Source: Chaetomium olivaceum (Eukaryota; Ascomycota; Sordariomycetes; Sordariales; Chaetomiaceae). Taken from it: DNA of 64,000 nucleotides. The stretch is taken from the NCBI GenBank assembly GCA_039881045.1, contig JAYWVB010000002.1, positions 744,001 through 808,000 on the forward strand. The letters run 5' to 3'. How positions within the stretch are numbered: the first letter of the stretch is position 1; each line of letters opens with the position of its first letter. This document shows, piece by piece, positions 41,781 through 52,089 of the stretch. The notes beneath the pieces were generated by a model. It saw only the letters and a list, made by a program, of their open reading frames with translations. It was not told the DNA's origin and did no database searches. The translations under genes were made by a program, and so were the position numbers.

Positions 41781-42770
41781 ATGGCCGAAGACGCCGCCAT
41801 GCCGGTCCAAGACCCCCGGGCCTCCGTGATCCTCCCCCCAGACGCCTACATCATGGACCTCGACTCCGACCTGACCGAGCACCTGCAGTGGTACGGCCCC
41901 TCCAAACTCCAGCCCGCCCACCTCGGCGACACCTTCGCGGACGGGCGGTACATACTCAAACACAAGCTCGACCACGACAACCACACGCTCTCGTGGCTGG
42001 CGCGCGACCTCAACACCCACACCTGGCGGCGGCTGGACTCGCTGCACACGGCGGCAGAGATGGCGGTGCCGCGGGTGCGCGCCGCCCTCGCCGACATTGA
42101 GCGGCGCGGTCCGATGGTGAATCAGGCGAGGGCCGACGAGCAAGGGCTGGCGCTCGCCGCCTATGACCGGACGGGGCCCAACGGCAGGCATGTGGTGATT
42201 GTGTGGCCGCTGGAGAGCAGGAAGAATTTCTTTCGGAGCGGGGTGCCGTACGGCGGGGACCGGATCCCCATGGATGCGGCGTGGTTTGTGGCCGAGTGCG
42301 CGAAGCTGCGGGCGGGGGACCCGCCGCGGTGTGTGCATGATATTAGTGAGCTGGAGATGATGGCGATTTTGGGGCGGCCGAGGATTGTTTTGGTGGATGA
42401 TGAGCTGCGGCAGGCAGCCTTTGTCTCGCGGTTGATCACGCCGGAGCAGATCCCGAAGTACCTTGTCCTGCGCCCGGATCGGATTGTCGACCCGGAGAAT
42501 CCCGACGAGGACGAGATTCAGACGGAATCTGAGGAATGGCCAGAGAGCGATGAGGAGGCCGACGAGGATATTAACGGGGAGATTAATGGGGTGATTGCTG
42601 AGACCAATGGGGAGAACCCCGCCAACTCTTTGCCCGAGAACAACATCGAGACTCACTCTGAGGGCTGGACTGAGAGCGACGGGGAGGCTGACGAGGGGGC
42701 TACTGGGGAGACTAATGGGGTGGTCAACGGGGAGGTCAGTGGGGAGGCCAACGGGGAGATTGTTGATTGA
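41781..42770 (+). CDS. Truncated SRPK-like (pseudo)kinase N-lobe protein with acidic repeats
   Basis: 329 residues, single exon, MAEDAAMPVQDPRASVILPP. Residues about 38-75 (WYGPSKLQPAHLGDTFADGR then YILKHKLDHDNHTLSWLARD) match the start of fungal SRPK-type kinases (YHPVHLGD.F..GRY.v..KLG.G..STVWLARD). The Gly-rich loop is gone (DHDNHT instead of GxGxxS), and neither a catalytic HRD/HTD loop nor DFG occurs, so it cannot be an active kinase. The middle part (VWPLESRKNFFRSGVPYGGD) is unrecognised. The C-terminus has two degenerate repeats of E(E/G)W(P/T)ESD-(E/G)EADE followed by NGE-rich stretches. Either a domesticated fragment or a decayed paralogue; the uninterrupted 990-bp frame suggests it is expressed. 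Confidence 0.55.
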   Translation: MAEDAAMPVQDPRASVILPPDAYIMDLDSDLTEHLQWYGPSKLQPAHLGDTFADGRYILKHKLDHDNHTLSWLARDLNTHTWRRLDSLHTAAEMAVPRVRAALADIERRGPMVNQARADEQGLALAAYDRTGPNGRHVVIVWPLESRKNFFRSGVPYGGDRIPMDAAWFVAECAKLRAGDPPRCVHDISELEMMAILGRPRIVLVDDELRQAAFVSRLITPEQIPKYLVLRPDRIVDPENPDEDEIQTESEEWPESDEEADEDINGEINGVIAETNGENPANSLPENNIETHSEGWTESDGEADEGATGETNGVVNGEVSGEANGEIVD

Positions 42771-43113
42771 GGGTACTATACCGACGCCAGTCGGTCAAGG
42801 CTTAGAGTGTTAGTGGCTTGACCGCGGGGTTCATAGTTTCTGGGATCCCACTCTCGAATATAACGAGGAGCCATGGCAGCAATTAGTGACCCATCGGCCC
42901 GGAGTGCGTAAGACAATACATACACAGTACCAAATCTGTATGTGACTAATAAACCATGATCCCCCTGCCCAAAATCCAGTTCCACAGCATCCCTTACAAA
43001 ACTCTGACAGGGGTATTCGCTATTCCCCAAGCACTGCTCTCAAATCCAGCCATTCTAAGCCAACGTGATCCCGCCTTTAAAGTAGATACCTCCCAACAGC
43101 CCTTCAAACGCAA
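42771..43113. other. Convergent intergenic region
   Basis: Between the stop codons of the SRPK-like gene and the large reverse gene. The reverse ORF 42776-43030 has no domain. Confidence 0.35.
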
Positions 43114-46100
43114 TTAAACTGCCGCCGGCCTGCCCCTCCGCTTCGGCCCCGGTGTCCCGTTCCCACTCATCCCCAACTTCGTGACCCTCGTCCGCCGCGT
43201 CGCCATCCCTGATTTTGACTTTGTAGCCGTGAGAGCAGATGTTGGCTCGACAGCCGGCGGGGCAGCAGCCGCAGGCACAGCTGTGCGCTTGGGCAAGGAC
43301 CGCGCCCTAGTTCGCAAACTCGGGGCAGCAGTGGGCTTCTCGGCGGTAGGTTTCTCAACGGCGGGCTTCTCGGCAACGGGCTTTTCAGCTGGAGACGCCT
43401 TCTCCCCGCCCGTCTTCTCCGAGCCACGCATTTTCTTGGCCGGTGTCGGAGGCGGCAACCTAGACGACCTCGTCCGCCTGGTAGACACGGGTGCTGCGGG
43501 AGCGGCAGCGGCAGCAGGGACTGCAGGGGCTGCAGGGGCTGCAGACACACTCCCACCCTTCCGTGCCGCCACCCTTGCCGTCTTCTCAACGACAGGCTCG
43601 GCCGGCATCGGCGGTTCGGCCTCGGCGATCTCATCCACCCCGTCATCATCCACCATGACATCCGCCAACAACTCCCTCGCCATCCCGCGAAACACGCTCG
43701 GCTCCTCAGTCTGGAACCTAACCAGCTCCTCGGCCCACCTAACCGCCTTCGCCGCACTCTTCTTCCCCTTCCCTCCCTTACCCACCTCCTCCACGCCCTC
43801 CTCACCACCATCACCCTTCCGCCTCTCCTTGGCCTCCCAAACCCCCTTCAACTCGCGCATCCTCCACCCCGCCGGATCCTCCGCCTGCCGTGCCAGGACC
43901 GCCGGCGGCGGCAGCGCAGCGCCCTTATTCTTGCGCGTATTCGCGCGCGTGGCGGCCGCCAGCCCTTTCTCTTCGCTGCGCTGCCGCGCCATCGACGCCA
44001 GGTGTGCGTCCATGGCGGCCTCGTCCATCGCGCCCATTCCGGGGAGCCGCACGGGGATCATGGAGAAGGCAATCGAGTTGGCCGAGGGCGCCGAGGGGCG
44101 CAGCGCGACGCGTGTGCTGCGTGCGCGCGTGGAGCGGCGCGGGCCGCCGTCTGAGGAGTCGGGTTCTGGAGAGGGGGTTGTGGTGGTGGTGGTGGTTTCG
44201 GGGACGGGGTTGGCGGCGCGCATGCGCCGCCGCTTGAGGCGGGGCGCTTCGCTGGGCTGGTCGGAGGGGCCTTCTGCAGGGGCGTCCTTTGCCAAATCGT
44301 CGTCGTGGGATTCGGCTTTGCGCTTTTTGGATAGGTTAGGGCTGTTGGGGCTCTTCACGCCCAACGGCGTCCTGCTAACGGGGCTCTGCGGTGCCGGTTT
44401 GGCCATCGGGGAGCCGGTGGAAGAGGTGATGGACCCGAGCGAGCTGGAGCGACGGGCGATCTTCTTCACGAGCGCGGCCGCTGCTGCTGCCGCCTTGGCG
44501 TTCTTATCGGCCGTCACCCGCGTCACAAAGTTCCGCAGCATCTCGGTCTCCGAATCATCATGCCTGGCGTGCAGCTGCAGCGTGTCGTACTCTGGTCTGG
44601 GAGCTTCGACCGTCATGTCCTCGTCCATGTCCATGGCCATAGCAGCGTCGTCACCGTCGTCGACCGGGAATTCTTCCTCGAGCACTTCGTCAGCGTCGAG
44701 CTCATCCGATTCCTGGTGATCCGGCCCATCGTCATCATCTCGGAGACGGGAAGACGAAGCATTTATAGGTGACGTCTGGCGGCCATTGATGGGAGTGAAC
44801 CCGGAGCTCTCCTCTTTTGCGGCAGTTGTGGCCACATTGTTCTCCGGCGTTGAAACCTGTTCCATGTGACTTGTCGTGGTGGCAGCGTTCGGGGTCCCAG
44901 GCACGGGAGCCGTGGAGGTTTCCGCGCGAGAGGGGGAACTGGAGACTTCAGCCATGTTCGAATCCTGCTTTGGCGCGTCGCACTCCAGGCCGCTTGACGG
45001 CGACTCGGCTTTGGTCTTCTTGATATCTTGAACCTCCTGCGAAGTTTCGGTTGGGGTAGCTTCGCGTTCGAGGAGCGGCGAATCAGGAGAGGCCATGCAA
45101 GATGCGGTGTTGGCGACGTGGCTGGCGGAGACGTGCGGCTCAGGGACGGACTCGGCCGTGGGCCGCTCATCCACTGAAACCTCGACCGCGTCGACTAACG
45201 CTCCATCCATCGTTGTGCCCACCTCGGGCGAGCTCGCGCGCGCGGGGGTCGCCTCTCCACTTGCGGAAGTCTCATAGAGCCCCTCCTTGGACATCGAAAG
45301 CTCGCTGTCGGCAAGTTGCTCCTGGATTAGTTTATCATCAGAAGGCTGCTCCTCATCAACATACAATGGAGCGCTGGCGTCAGGCGTTGGTGCTTGAGCT
45401 GTCTGCTCTATGTCGTCTTCTTCTGGGGATTCATCCTCGATATAAGTGGACTCTTCGAAGATGGTTGAAAGACCTTCGGGATCTTGAGGGATAAACATGA
45501 CATCGGAGTCACTTTCCTCTGCAAGATCCCAGGATTCTGCCGAGGTGTGAGGGGTAGGTTGAACAGTTGAGTCGTGGCTCATGTCGGTCTGGCTGGCCAT
45601 CGGGCTGGTTGCTGCCTGACGGGGGGCCATATGTTCCGGTCCCGCCTCGACCCCTGTCCCCTCCGTCACACCAAAATCGATATCAGACGATGAACCCGAA
45701 AGGGGGTCTGGGGTGGCAAGGCTATCATTGCCGTGCGCCGGAACAGCGTCGGCTACCACGGCGTCGACTGGGGATATGGAGCGGGGTTCCAACTCGGGAG
45801 TGTGCGTCTCTTCACGGCTTTCCTGCTCGCCGATGCTGTCACGCTGGGGGGGAGAATCAGCAGTCTTGTTCGGCTGGCCGAAGATATCAAGGCTGGTCTT
45901 CATATCAATCTCAACCACTCCCTCGCCACCCGCAGCTCCGCAGACCTCCTCTAGGCCCACGCAAGAAGCGTCCATGGTGTTCCGCCTACTCTTAGAACTT
46001 CCGTGGTCATCGGCAGGCAGATCTTCAAGCGACGTGAAGCTGTGCCTACGGTTGGGACTCGTGCGCCCGCTCTTCTTAAGAGCGAGCAGCCGCGAGGCAC

Positions 46101-47298
46101 CACTCGAGCCGCGATCACTCCTACGTGCGGACTGGAGCGAGCGTCGTCTGCGCGCTTCATACTGAGGTTCATCTCGAACGTCCGGAATCGGTTGGTCAAA
46201 CATCAATGGAACGGGGCTAGCAGGTGAATCTTCCGAAGCCGGAAGGTCCTCCACCTTGGCAGCCGGGATAGATGTCCCATTTTCGGGTGTGGCCGCTGGC
46301 CCAACAGGCTTCGCGGGGGAAGGCTCTGGTGGGTTGATCTTCGGCGATTCCAGAATAACCTTCATAGGGGTGGCGTTAACCCTGAATGACCGGTGCGGTG
46401 AGTCGGCGACCTTTGTTGGTGAGAGTGAGACAGGGGGCCTCTTGATTGGGGAGAGCGCTGGCGTCAAGGCCCCGGCGGGTGACAAGGTGATCATCGGGAG
46501 CTTCCGCGGTGAATTCTCTCCCGGGATGAGAGAGATGCGTCTGCTGAGCCGGCGGGTAGAGCGCCTCCCCATCTGTGTCTCGTCCATCCTGAGCTTAGCC
46601 TCACTCGGGGCGGGTGACGCGGGCACCTCGAATTCGATTAATGGCTGTAGGTCGGCCACCATCCGTGTGGACTCCTTCTTCGGTTCGATCGGCCAGCGCG
46701 AGTTATGCCGCTTCCTCGGCACCCACTTCAAGCGCTCCTCAGAAAATGTCGAGGGTTTGGCATTGTTCATGTTCGTTGGGGTCGTTGCTTCCTGCTCGGC
46801 GGCAGATACCATGACTAGTGTCGCCTTGTTAGACCGCGTCGCCAAGTTTGCGGTGTCAATGGTCATACCTCGTGCTTCGATAAGATCCTGCTTCCCGTCA
46901 CGCCAATCTTCCGCCCTTGAATCCCACCTGGCGTCACCCCAGGCCTGCATGTGACGTGCGCCTCGCACTCGCTTTCTTTGACCCTCGCCCTGTCGTTCGA
47001 GCTCTGACATTGCGCGATCGTACGGCCCCTGACCCGGTTCTGCCACTTGCCCACCAACTCGTTTCCAAATTCTAGGCTGTCGACGGAGACCGGGCACAGG
47101 GGCGACAGGAACGCGTTGCCATGCTTTTGGGCAGGATGTCCGCGGTGGTAGGAAACAATCGGCGGTAATCGGGCTATCACAGCTCCAATTAGCTCCCATT
47201 CCAACCGTGAAATGTTGGGCATTGACCGCGACGTACTCCTGAGACAGCATGCCGCTGTCGCGTGTGGGCTCCGCGCCAATGTTGAGGGGGTCCATCAT
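43114..47298 (-). CDS. Large, mostly disordered nuclear protein with C-terminal AT-hook
   Basis: An uninterrupted 1394-codon reverse ORF. The first ~150 residues (MMDPLNIGAEPTRDSG...) may be a read-through 5' extension; ATGs within MTIDTANLATRSN (about residue 145) are alternative starts. Most of the protein is Ser/Pro/Glu-rich and disordered, with basic-Ser motifs (RRSTRRLSRRISLIP), several S/T-P sites (SPIKRPPVSLSPTK), long acidic stretches and Ala/Pro/Lys-rich repeats (AEKP/VEKP). It ends TPGPKRRGRPAAV, a classic AT-hook core (RGRP) for binding A/T-rich minor groove. Likely chromatin- or chromosome-associated. No enzyme domain was seen and no orthologue is named. Confidence 0.65.
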   Translation of the reverse strand: MMDPLNIGAEPTRDSGMLSQEYVAVNAQHFTVGMGANWSCDSPITADCFLPPRTSCPKAWQRVPVAPVPGLRRQPRIWKRVGGQVAEPGQGPYDRAMSELERQGEGQRKRVRGARHMQAWGDARWDSRAEDWRDGKQDLIEARGMTIDTANLATRSNKATLVMVSAAEQEATTPTNMNNAKPSTFSEERLKWVPRKRHNSRWPIEPKKESTRMVADLQPLIEFEVPASPAPSEAKLRMDETQMGRRSTRRLSRRISLIPGENSPRKLPMITLSPAGALTPALSPIKRPPVSLSPTKVADSPHRSFRVNATPMKVILESPKINPPEPSPAKPVGPAATPENGTSIPAAKVEDLPASEDSPASPVPLMFDQPIPDVRDEPQYEARRRRSLQSARRSDRGSSGASRLLALKKSGRTSPNRRHSFTSLEDLPADDHGSSKSRRNTMDASCVGLEEVCGAAGGEGVVEIDMKTSLDIFGQPNKTADSPPQRDSIGEQESREETHTPELEPRSISPVDAVVADAVPAHGNDSLATPDPLSGSSSDIDFGVTEGTGVEAGPEHMAPRQAATSPMASQTDMSHDSTVQPTPHTSAESWDLAEESDSDVMFIPQDPEGLSTIFEESTYIEDESPEEDDIEQTAQAPTPDASAPLYVDEEQPSDDKLIQEQLADSELSMSKEGLYETSASGEATPARASSPEVGTTMDGALVDAVEVSVDERPTAESVPEPHVSASHVANTASCMASPDSPLLEREATPTETSQEVQDIKKTKAESPSSGLECDAPKQDSNMAEVSSSPSRAETSTAPVPGTPNAATTTSHMEQVSTPENNVATTAAKEESSGFTPINGRQTSPINASSSRLRDDDDGPDHQESDELDADEVLEEEFPVDDGDDAAMAMDMDEDMTVEAPRPEYDTLQLHARHDDSETEMLRNFVTRVTADKNAKAAAAAAALVKKIARRSSSLGSITSSTGSPMAKPAPQSPVSRTPLGVKSPNSPNLSKKRKAESHDDDLAKDAPAEGPSDQPSEAPRLKRRRMRAANPVPETTTTTTTPSPEPDSSDGGPRRSTRARSTRVALRPSAPSANSIAFSMIPVRLPGMGAMDEAAMDAHLASMARQRSEEKGLAAATRANTRKNKGAALPPPAVLARQAEDPAGWRMRELKGVWEAKERRKGDGGEEGVEEVGKGGKGKKSAAKAVRWAEELVRFQTEEPSVFRGMARELLADVMVDDDGVDEIAEAEPPMPAEPVVEKTARVAARKGGSVSAAPAAPAVPAAAAAPAAPVSTRRTRSSRLPPPTPAKKMRGSEKTGGEKASPAEKPVAEKPAVEKPTAEKPTAAPSLRTRARSLPKRTAVPAAAAPPAVEPTSALTATKSKSGMATRRTRVTKLGMSGNGTPGPKRRGRPAAV

Positions 47299-47791
47299 GA
47301 TGACGAATGGACAAAAATAAAAAACTAAAAATTGGGTATCAGTGGCAGCATTAAATAAAAAAGAACATCACCAGTCACTCATGTCAACAGAGACTATCAG
47401 AGGAGTGGGTGGGGGGTTGCCAGAAAAGATATGCGACGCGTCTGCACCAAATAAATCCCGTCGCGGGAGTCGTGTCTTGGTTCAGAGAGGGTCCCCCAAG
47501 CCATGCGACAGGGAGTCGATTGTTTACATCTCCAACCTGCAGCCAATCACCGTCAACCAATGCCCTTCTCTCTCGCATGCTCTGCCAAGTGCCGGTCCAC
47601 CCCTGGCAGCCGACCCTTGCCAAGCCCACCAGCACGTGACCGTAAATCTTTCGAGCTCCACCCATTTTCAAGCACTGCACGGCTCTCGAAACGAATCTCG
47701 ACTCCGGGGACGGCGAACTCGCGATGCCATAGCAACACCGCCCTAACACCCGGCCACGAGAGAGCGAGAAAGCGAAACTGCGACAGACACT
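47299..47791. other. Divergent intergenic region
   Basis: Shared upstream region of the large reverse gene and mrp10. ORFs on both strands are short or overlap the mrp10 locus antisense (47384-48280 reverse) and are not supported. Confidence 0.4.
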
Positions 47792-48202
47792 ATGTCCAGC
47801 AAGAACCCGATCCGGCTCCCGCCACTCCGCGTCCTGCGGGTGCGCAACCCCAACCGCGCCGAGTCCAACCCTTGCGTAACCGTCATGTCCTCCGTCCTGG
47901 GTACGCATTGTGCCCCTCCCTCCCCCCCCCAATTCCCCATCCCCCCCCCTAATTCCCCATCCCAGCCAACCACCCAACCTGACCTCCTTTCTCTCACACC
48001 ACAACCGCCCACTAATATAAAAAAAAACACAGCCTGCTGGGCCTCGGCCGGCTACCACGGGCGGGGCTGCACGACGGTGGAGCAGGCGCTGCGAGCATGC
48101 ATGGACGCGCCGCCGCCGCCGCCCAAGGGCTCCAACACGATCAACTACCATCTTGCGCGGTTCTCGAAACGGTTGATTGCGCAGGGGAAGAAGAAGAAAT
48201 AA
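47792..48202 (+). CDS. mrp10: Mitochondrial small-subunit ribosomal protein Mrp10 (mS37), CHCH type
   Basis: Exons 47792-47900 and 48033-48202, intron 47901-48032 (GTACGC...CACAG); 92 residues starting MSSKNPIRLPPLRVLRVRNP. The twin CX9C pattern is complete after splicing: C-VTVMSSVLA-C and C-TTVEQALRA-C (Cys also in GRGC). The Pro-rich segment DAPPPPPKGSNTINYHLAR and lysine tail match fungal 37S mS37/Mrp10. CHCH proteins are imported by the Mia40 disulfide relay; this one then joins the mitoribosome small subunit. Length is normal. The splice site falls in the Ala codon just before the second Cys. The intron has C and A homopolymers. Confidence 0.9.
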   Translation: MSSKNPIRLPPLRVLRVRNPNRAESNPCVTVMSSVLGTHCAPPSPPQFPIPPPNSPSQPTTQPDLLSLTPQPPTNIKKNTACWASAGYHGRGCTTVEQALRACMDAPPPPPKGSNTINYHLARFSKRLIAQGKKKK

Positions 48203-48763
48203 AGGGGGGGGGGCGGTTGACAACAAAGTTTTGCTGTTTCCCGGGACGAAGGCACGCCTCGTATACCTGCACGAAGACACTCGACGACGGGATCTATTTG
48301 ATGGGATATTGCCAATTCCGCGCTTTCCAATGGCTGGGATGTTGGTCCGGGGCCGTAGTTAACTCGCAAGAGGTTACGGGGTTGGTCCGGGAACGGACCA
48401 TGACATTGCAACTCGCTGCCCATGGGATACCCAAGCCGCTTGTATAAAACGGTTGGGCAAGGAAATGATGGGAAGAAAGAGGCGTTACATAGGAGGAGGC
48501 CGTTTTGGCCATGTACTAGAGTGTATAAAGCAAAGTATTATTCGGGCCGTTTAACCTGGGCAATATGACATGGCAGCTCGATTGAGAGAAACAAAGGGCT
48601 ACTAACACCATCACAAAGCCAAAACCAGTAATACCCTCCAGAACAGATACGCACCCCGTGTAGGTATTACCCCAAATCTACAACAGTGAGCAAATGAACA
48701 AAACACCCCATTCAATCGCAACATGAAAAGAAAAAGAAAAAAAAAGGCTCTTCTTCACCCTAT
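48203..48763. other. Convergent 3' intergenic region
   Basis: Between the end of mrp10 and the end of cdc24. No gene seen. Confidence 0.4.
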
Positions 48764-51700
48764 TCAGGCTGAGCTCGACTCGCTGACGGCAAAAAGCTCA
48801 ATCTCCCCCAGGCCACCAGGCATGCTGCTCTGGCCCTCGCGCCATTCCGAAATGGCAATCTGGATATCGTCGTCACCCTGGATGGTTACAAAATCGCCGT
48901 CCTCGTCCTGGTATCGCAGCTTCAAATCGCCTCTAGCAATACTGCTGTTAGAAACCCGAGCGAGTTTGACGTCGATACGATCGATAAGGCTTTGATAAGT
49001 GATATTGAATTGGGCAACCAGGGTAACCGAGACCCCGTTGCCATTCACATCGCAGTTCACCTTCACCTTGAGCTGGTTCGGCATGATGTCTGGGGTCTGC
49101 GGAACCATGTCCGAGCCCAACGGTGCGGTTGCCAGGCCCGGGGTAATGGACCTTAATAAATCCATGGGGGCGAGCGGTGCTAGGCCCGGAGGCGGAGGAC
49201 CAGGTGGAGGTAGGTTGTTCCCACTCCCCGGTGTCCCTTGTCGTGGGTACACTGGCTGAGCAGGGAATTGCGCCATGGTACCCCCATACGGCGTCCTTGT
49301 CCGCTGTGTTCCCGGGGAGCTGGTGTTGGTCCGTATCGGGAGGTCGTTTGCCGGACTGCCTGCATTACTGCGTGGGATGTTCGAGTCATGCCGCGCGTGG
49401 GTAGGATGGGGGGGGTGTTGGTGGAGGTGAGGCGGGATACCAGGGACGGCGGGTATCGGTTGTGTAGTACGTTGGCTCTGCCCATTAATATCCGGGGTGC
49501 TGTGGCTGCGGATACGCGAGTGTAGCTGGCTAGACTGTGACGAGTCGCGGGGCATTACCGGCATTGAAGGTCCTCGGGGGTTGCGCCCATTCATGCCAAG
49601 GCCGTTAGCCGGAGATGGGCCGTCTCGAGACGGTGCTCGGGGCATTGCCGGAGCGGTATACCGATTGCTATCCTCCGGATTCCAAGGTTGCGGCGTGGTG
49701 GCTTTGGGAAACGGGTATCCTGAGTTAGTGAAAACACTGCTGATGGTGCTAGCACGGCTAGATGCCGGGGACTCTGCAACGGGTGAGAAGTATGATGCCT
49801 CGGCCGTGCGGTGTAGCGGTGATGCCTGGTCCCCTGTCTGGAGGCTAAGGTTTGACTGGGAGGGTAGAGGCATCGGGAACCGTGGAGGTGGCGCCCGACC
49901 CATATTTGCCATAGGATGGGTACTCTCGCCAGTAAGTGAGCGTTGGCGGTGCAGGCTGATACTCGAACTGTTGCGCTGGATCGTGCCTGGCATGGCCACA
50001 AGGGTGCTAGCTTGTGAAGAGGTGGGTGTTGTCCCCATAATACTTCCGTTGGGCTCGTCCTCCTCGTCCTCATCCTCGTCGAGGTCCCGAACATAGGGGT
50101 TCTTCAGGCCGCCAGGCATGTTCTTGATCCAGGCGAAGTCGTCTGACCCGTTGACCTTCTGTTCAAACTGAGGAGCGTTCTCCTTGCGCTGCTGGTCGAG
50201 CCCCGCGGCCCATTTCTTCATGGTGTCCTCGTTCTGGAACTTAATCATGAAGTTTTCCACACCCGGATCCCCCTTCCACCAGATTTGGACGGTATACGAG
50301 CCTACACAATCAGCATTTGCCAAAGGAAGCGAGGATGAAATAAGAGGTGAACTCACCGGTCTTGGACATAGCAACAACTTCTGTGACATTTGTCATGAAG
50401 ATGCGGCCTTTGAGCTGCAGCTTTGCGTTCTTGTTGCGCACCTTCGGCCCTGTTGACTTTGTCTTGTCCTTTTTATCCTTGGTTTTGCCCGGCACGACCT
50501 CCTTGCAGCACAATAGGATGCATTGGAAGAGATAAATCTCATACTTTCGGAAAACGGGTCAGTAAGCCTTGAGATGATTTGGCAATCACAAAGATTAACT
50601 CACGTCTTTCTCCTGGTCACCTTTGCCAGTGACGACAGTGTAGACTCCGTGCATGAGCAGGTCACCGAACTGATCCACACGGTGTTTCTTCCAGTCTTCA
50701 ACCCGGTTAACCAAATCGTTAACCGCTTCGCCCAGAAGGTCCCGATCCACAGCCTCGTTAGCCTTTTGAAGTACGCGCTCGGCAGAGGCTATCCCTGCTG
50801 TAAGGTCGGCCTTGGTCGCTTCATCTTCGTTCTTCTTCAAGAGATCCTATGCAGTGTTAGATGGAGGTCATTGTGGGGGATATTTTCGGGGACTGCATAC
50901 TTTGAGAAGGAGTGGGTATTTAACGAGGCGCTGCATGGGCTTCAGGAGGAAGCCATCAAGAGTGTTGAAATCACAAGCAACAGGATGGTCAGCGGTCTGA
51001 ATCTTGTCAAAAACCTGGCTGGCTAGCTGCCCAGCCTTCCGCTGGTTTGCAATGAAGGGCTGGTAACACCGGTTGAATGTCTCTTCGTATGCAACGAAGG
51101 GGCTGCCCCACTCCTGTCTTGCTTGTGGCATCGAGTTCGTTGTTTCCACCCTAATCAAGAACTTCCGCTGGCAATCCAGAATGGCATTGATGTTGAGAAA
51201 AATGTCGTGGACTTTGTCGCCAGTGATGATACCGTTCTGCTCCAGTGTCTTCTTCAGATCGTGGAGGTTTTCCAGATCCTGGACGTACTTGCGCTCTGTG
51301 TCGACCAGCTCGCGCACGACATAGTCACGGTAGCTCATCTTTGAGCCTGATTCCATCGAATCGTCTTCAGGGTAGGGTTGAACTTGAAGGAGAAGGCCCC
51401 GCTGCTCGGCAAGATCCAGGACATGGTTGATCACGGTGGTGACCTAAAAGTCAAGTCAGCGCACTGTTAACCAGAAGCACAGAGCACACAAGGTAACCCA
51501 CCTTGACAAACCCAGTGGTGTCATTGCCCGCAAGATCGGTGATGATAAAGACATCAGTTGTCGGAAGCATGAGCTTGGATTTGCAGGCTTCGACAAAGCG
51601 AAGAATGGCAATCTTTGACCGCTTCGATTGCGATGCCTCGGGCGCTGCCTGGACCTGCAGTGGTGTTTCTGGTTGGAGGACGTTGTAAATGGCGAGAAGC

Positions 51701-52089
51701 GGATATCCAGTTCGTAGGAGTTTCCATAGTGACTCGACAGGGCCTCCCTCATCTGGGTCCGCAGCCATGATTTCAAGCTGTTCCATGTATGCTCCAAAAC
51801 CCGGCACCGTGGCCAACCTCTGTTTCAGGGCAACGCATATTTGGTAGAGTGATCGGGATGCGTCGGCCCTCTGGTTTATGATGTTGCTGGTTGCCACGAC
51901 CTGGCCATTTGACTGTGCGGCGGATATGGAGTTCACCGAGGAAGAGGAGTTGGTGGTTGGAAAGGTTGCTGAGCCAGACAGTTGGCTCGCACGGGGCGCG
52001 TTCGGTACACCCATACTATTCATCCTGTCAAGAACATCCATGGTTGCAACTGGGCCTGTATTCATGCGAAGGAGAGAAGCATGGGCCAT
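48764..52089 (-). CDS. cdc24: Cdc24 Rho/Cdc42 guanine-nucleotide exchange factor
   Basis: Activates Cdc42 at sites of polarised growth. Five exons on the minus strand: 51502-52089, 50901-51443, 50604-50846, 50357-50543 and 48764-50301, with introns of 54-60 bases. The total is exactly 1033 codons. It starts MAHASLLRMNTGPVATMDVL. Domains in order: an N-terminal calponin-like Cdc24 region (about 70-200; SLYQICVALKQRL); a DH domain (about 230-425; YVVRELVDTERKYVQDLENL and FLLKPMQRLVKYPLLLK); a PH domain (about 440-590; YEIYLFQCILLCCKE, YTVQIWWKGDPGVENF); a long Ser/Pro-rich linker; and a C-terminal PB1 domain (about 945-1030; LKLRYQDEDGDFVTIQGDDD), which binds the scaffold Bem1. All key regions are intact. 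Confidence 0.95.

Noticed and set aside
47384..48280. 298-codon reverse ORF
   Set aside because: Antisense to the well-supported mrp10 gene and its intron; low-complexity Gly runs come from the C tracts of that intron.
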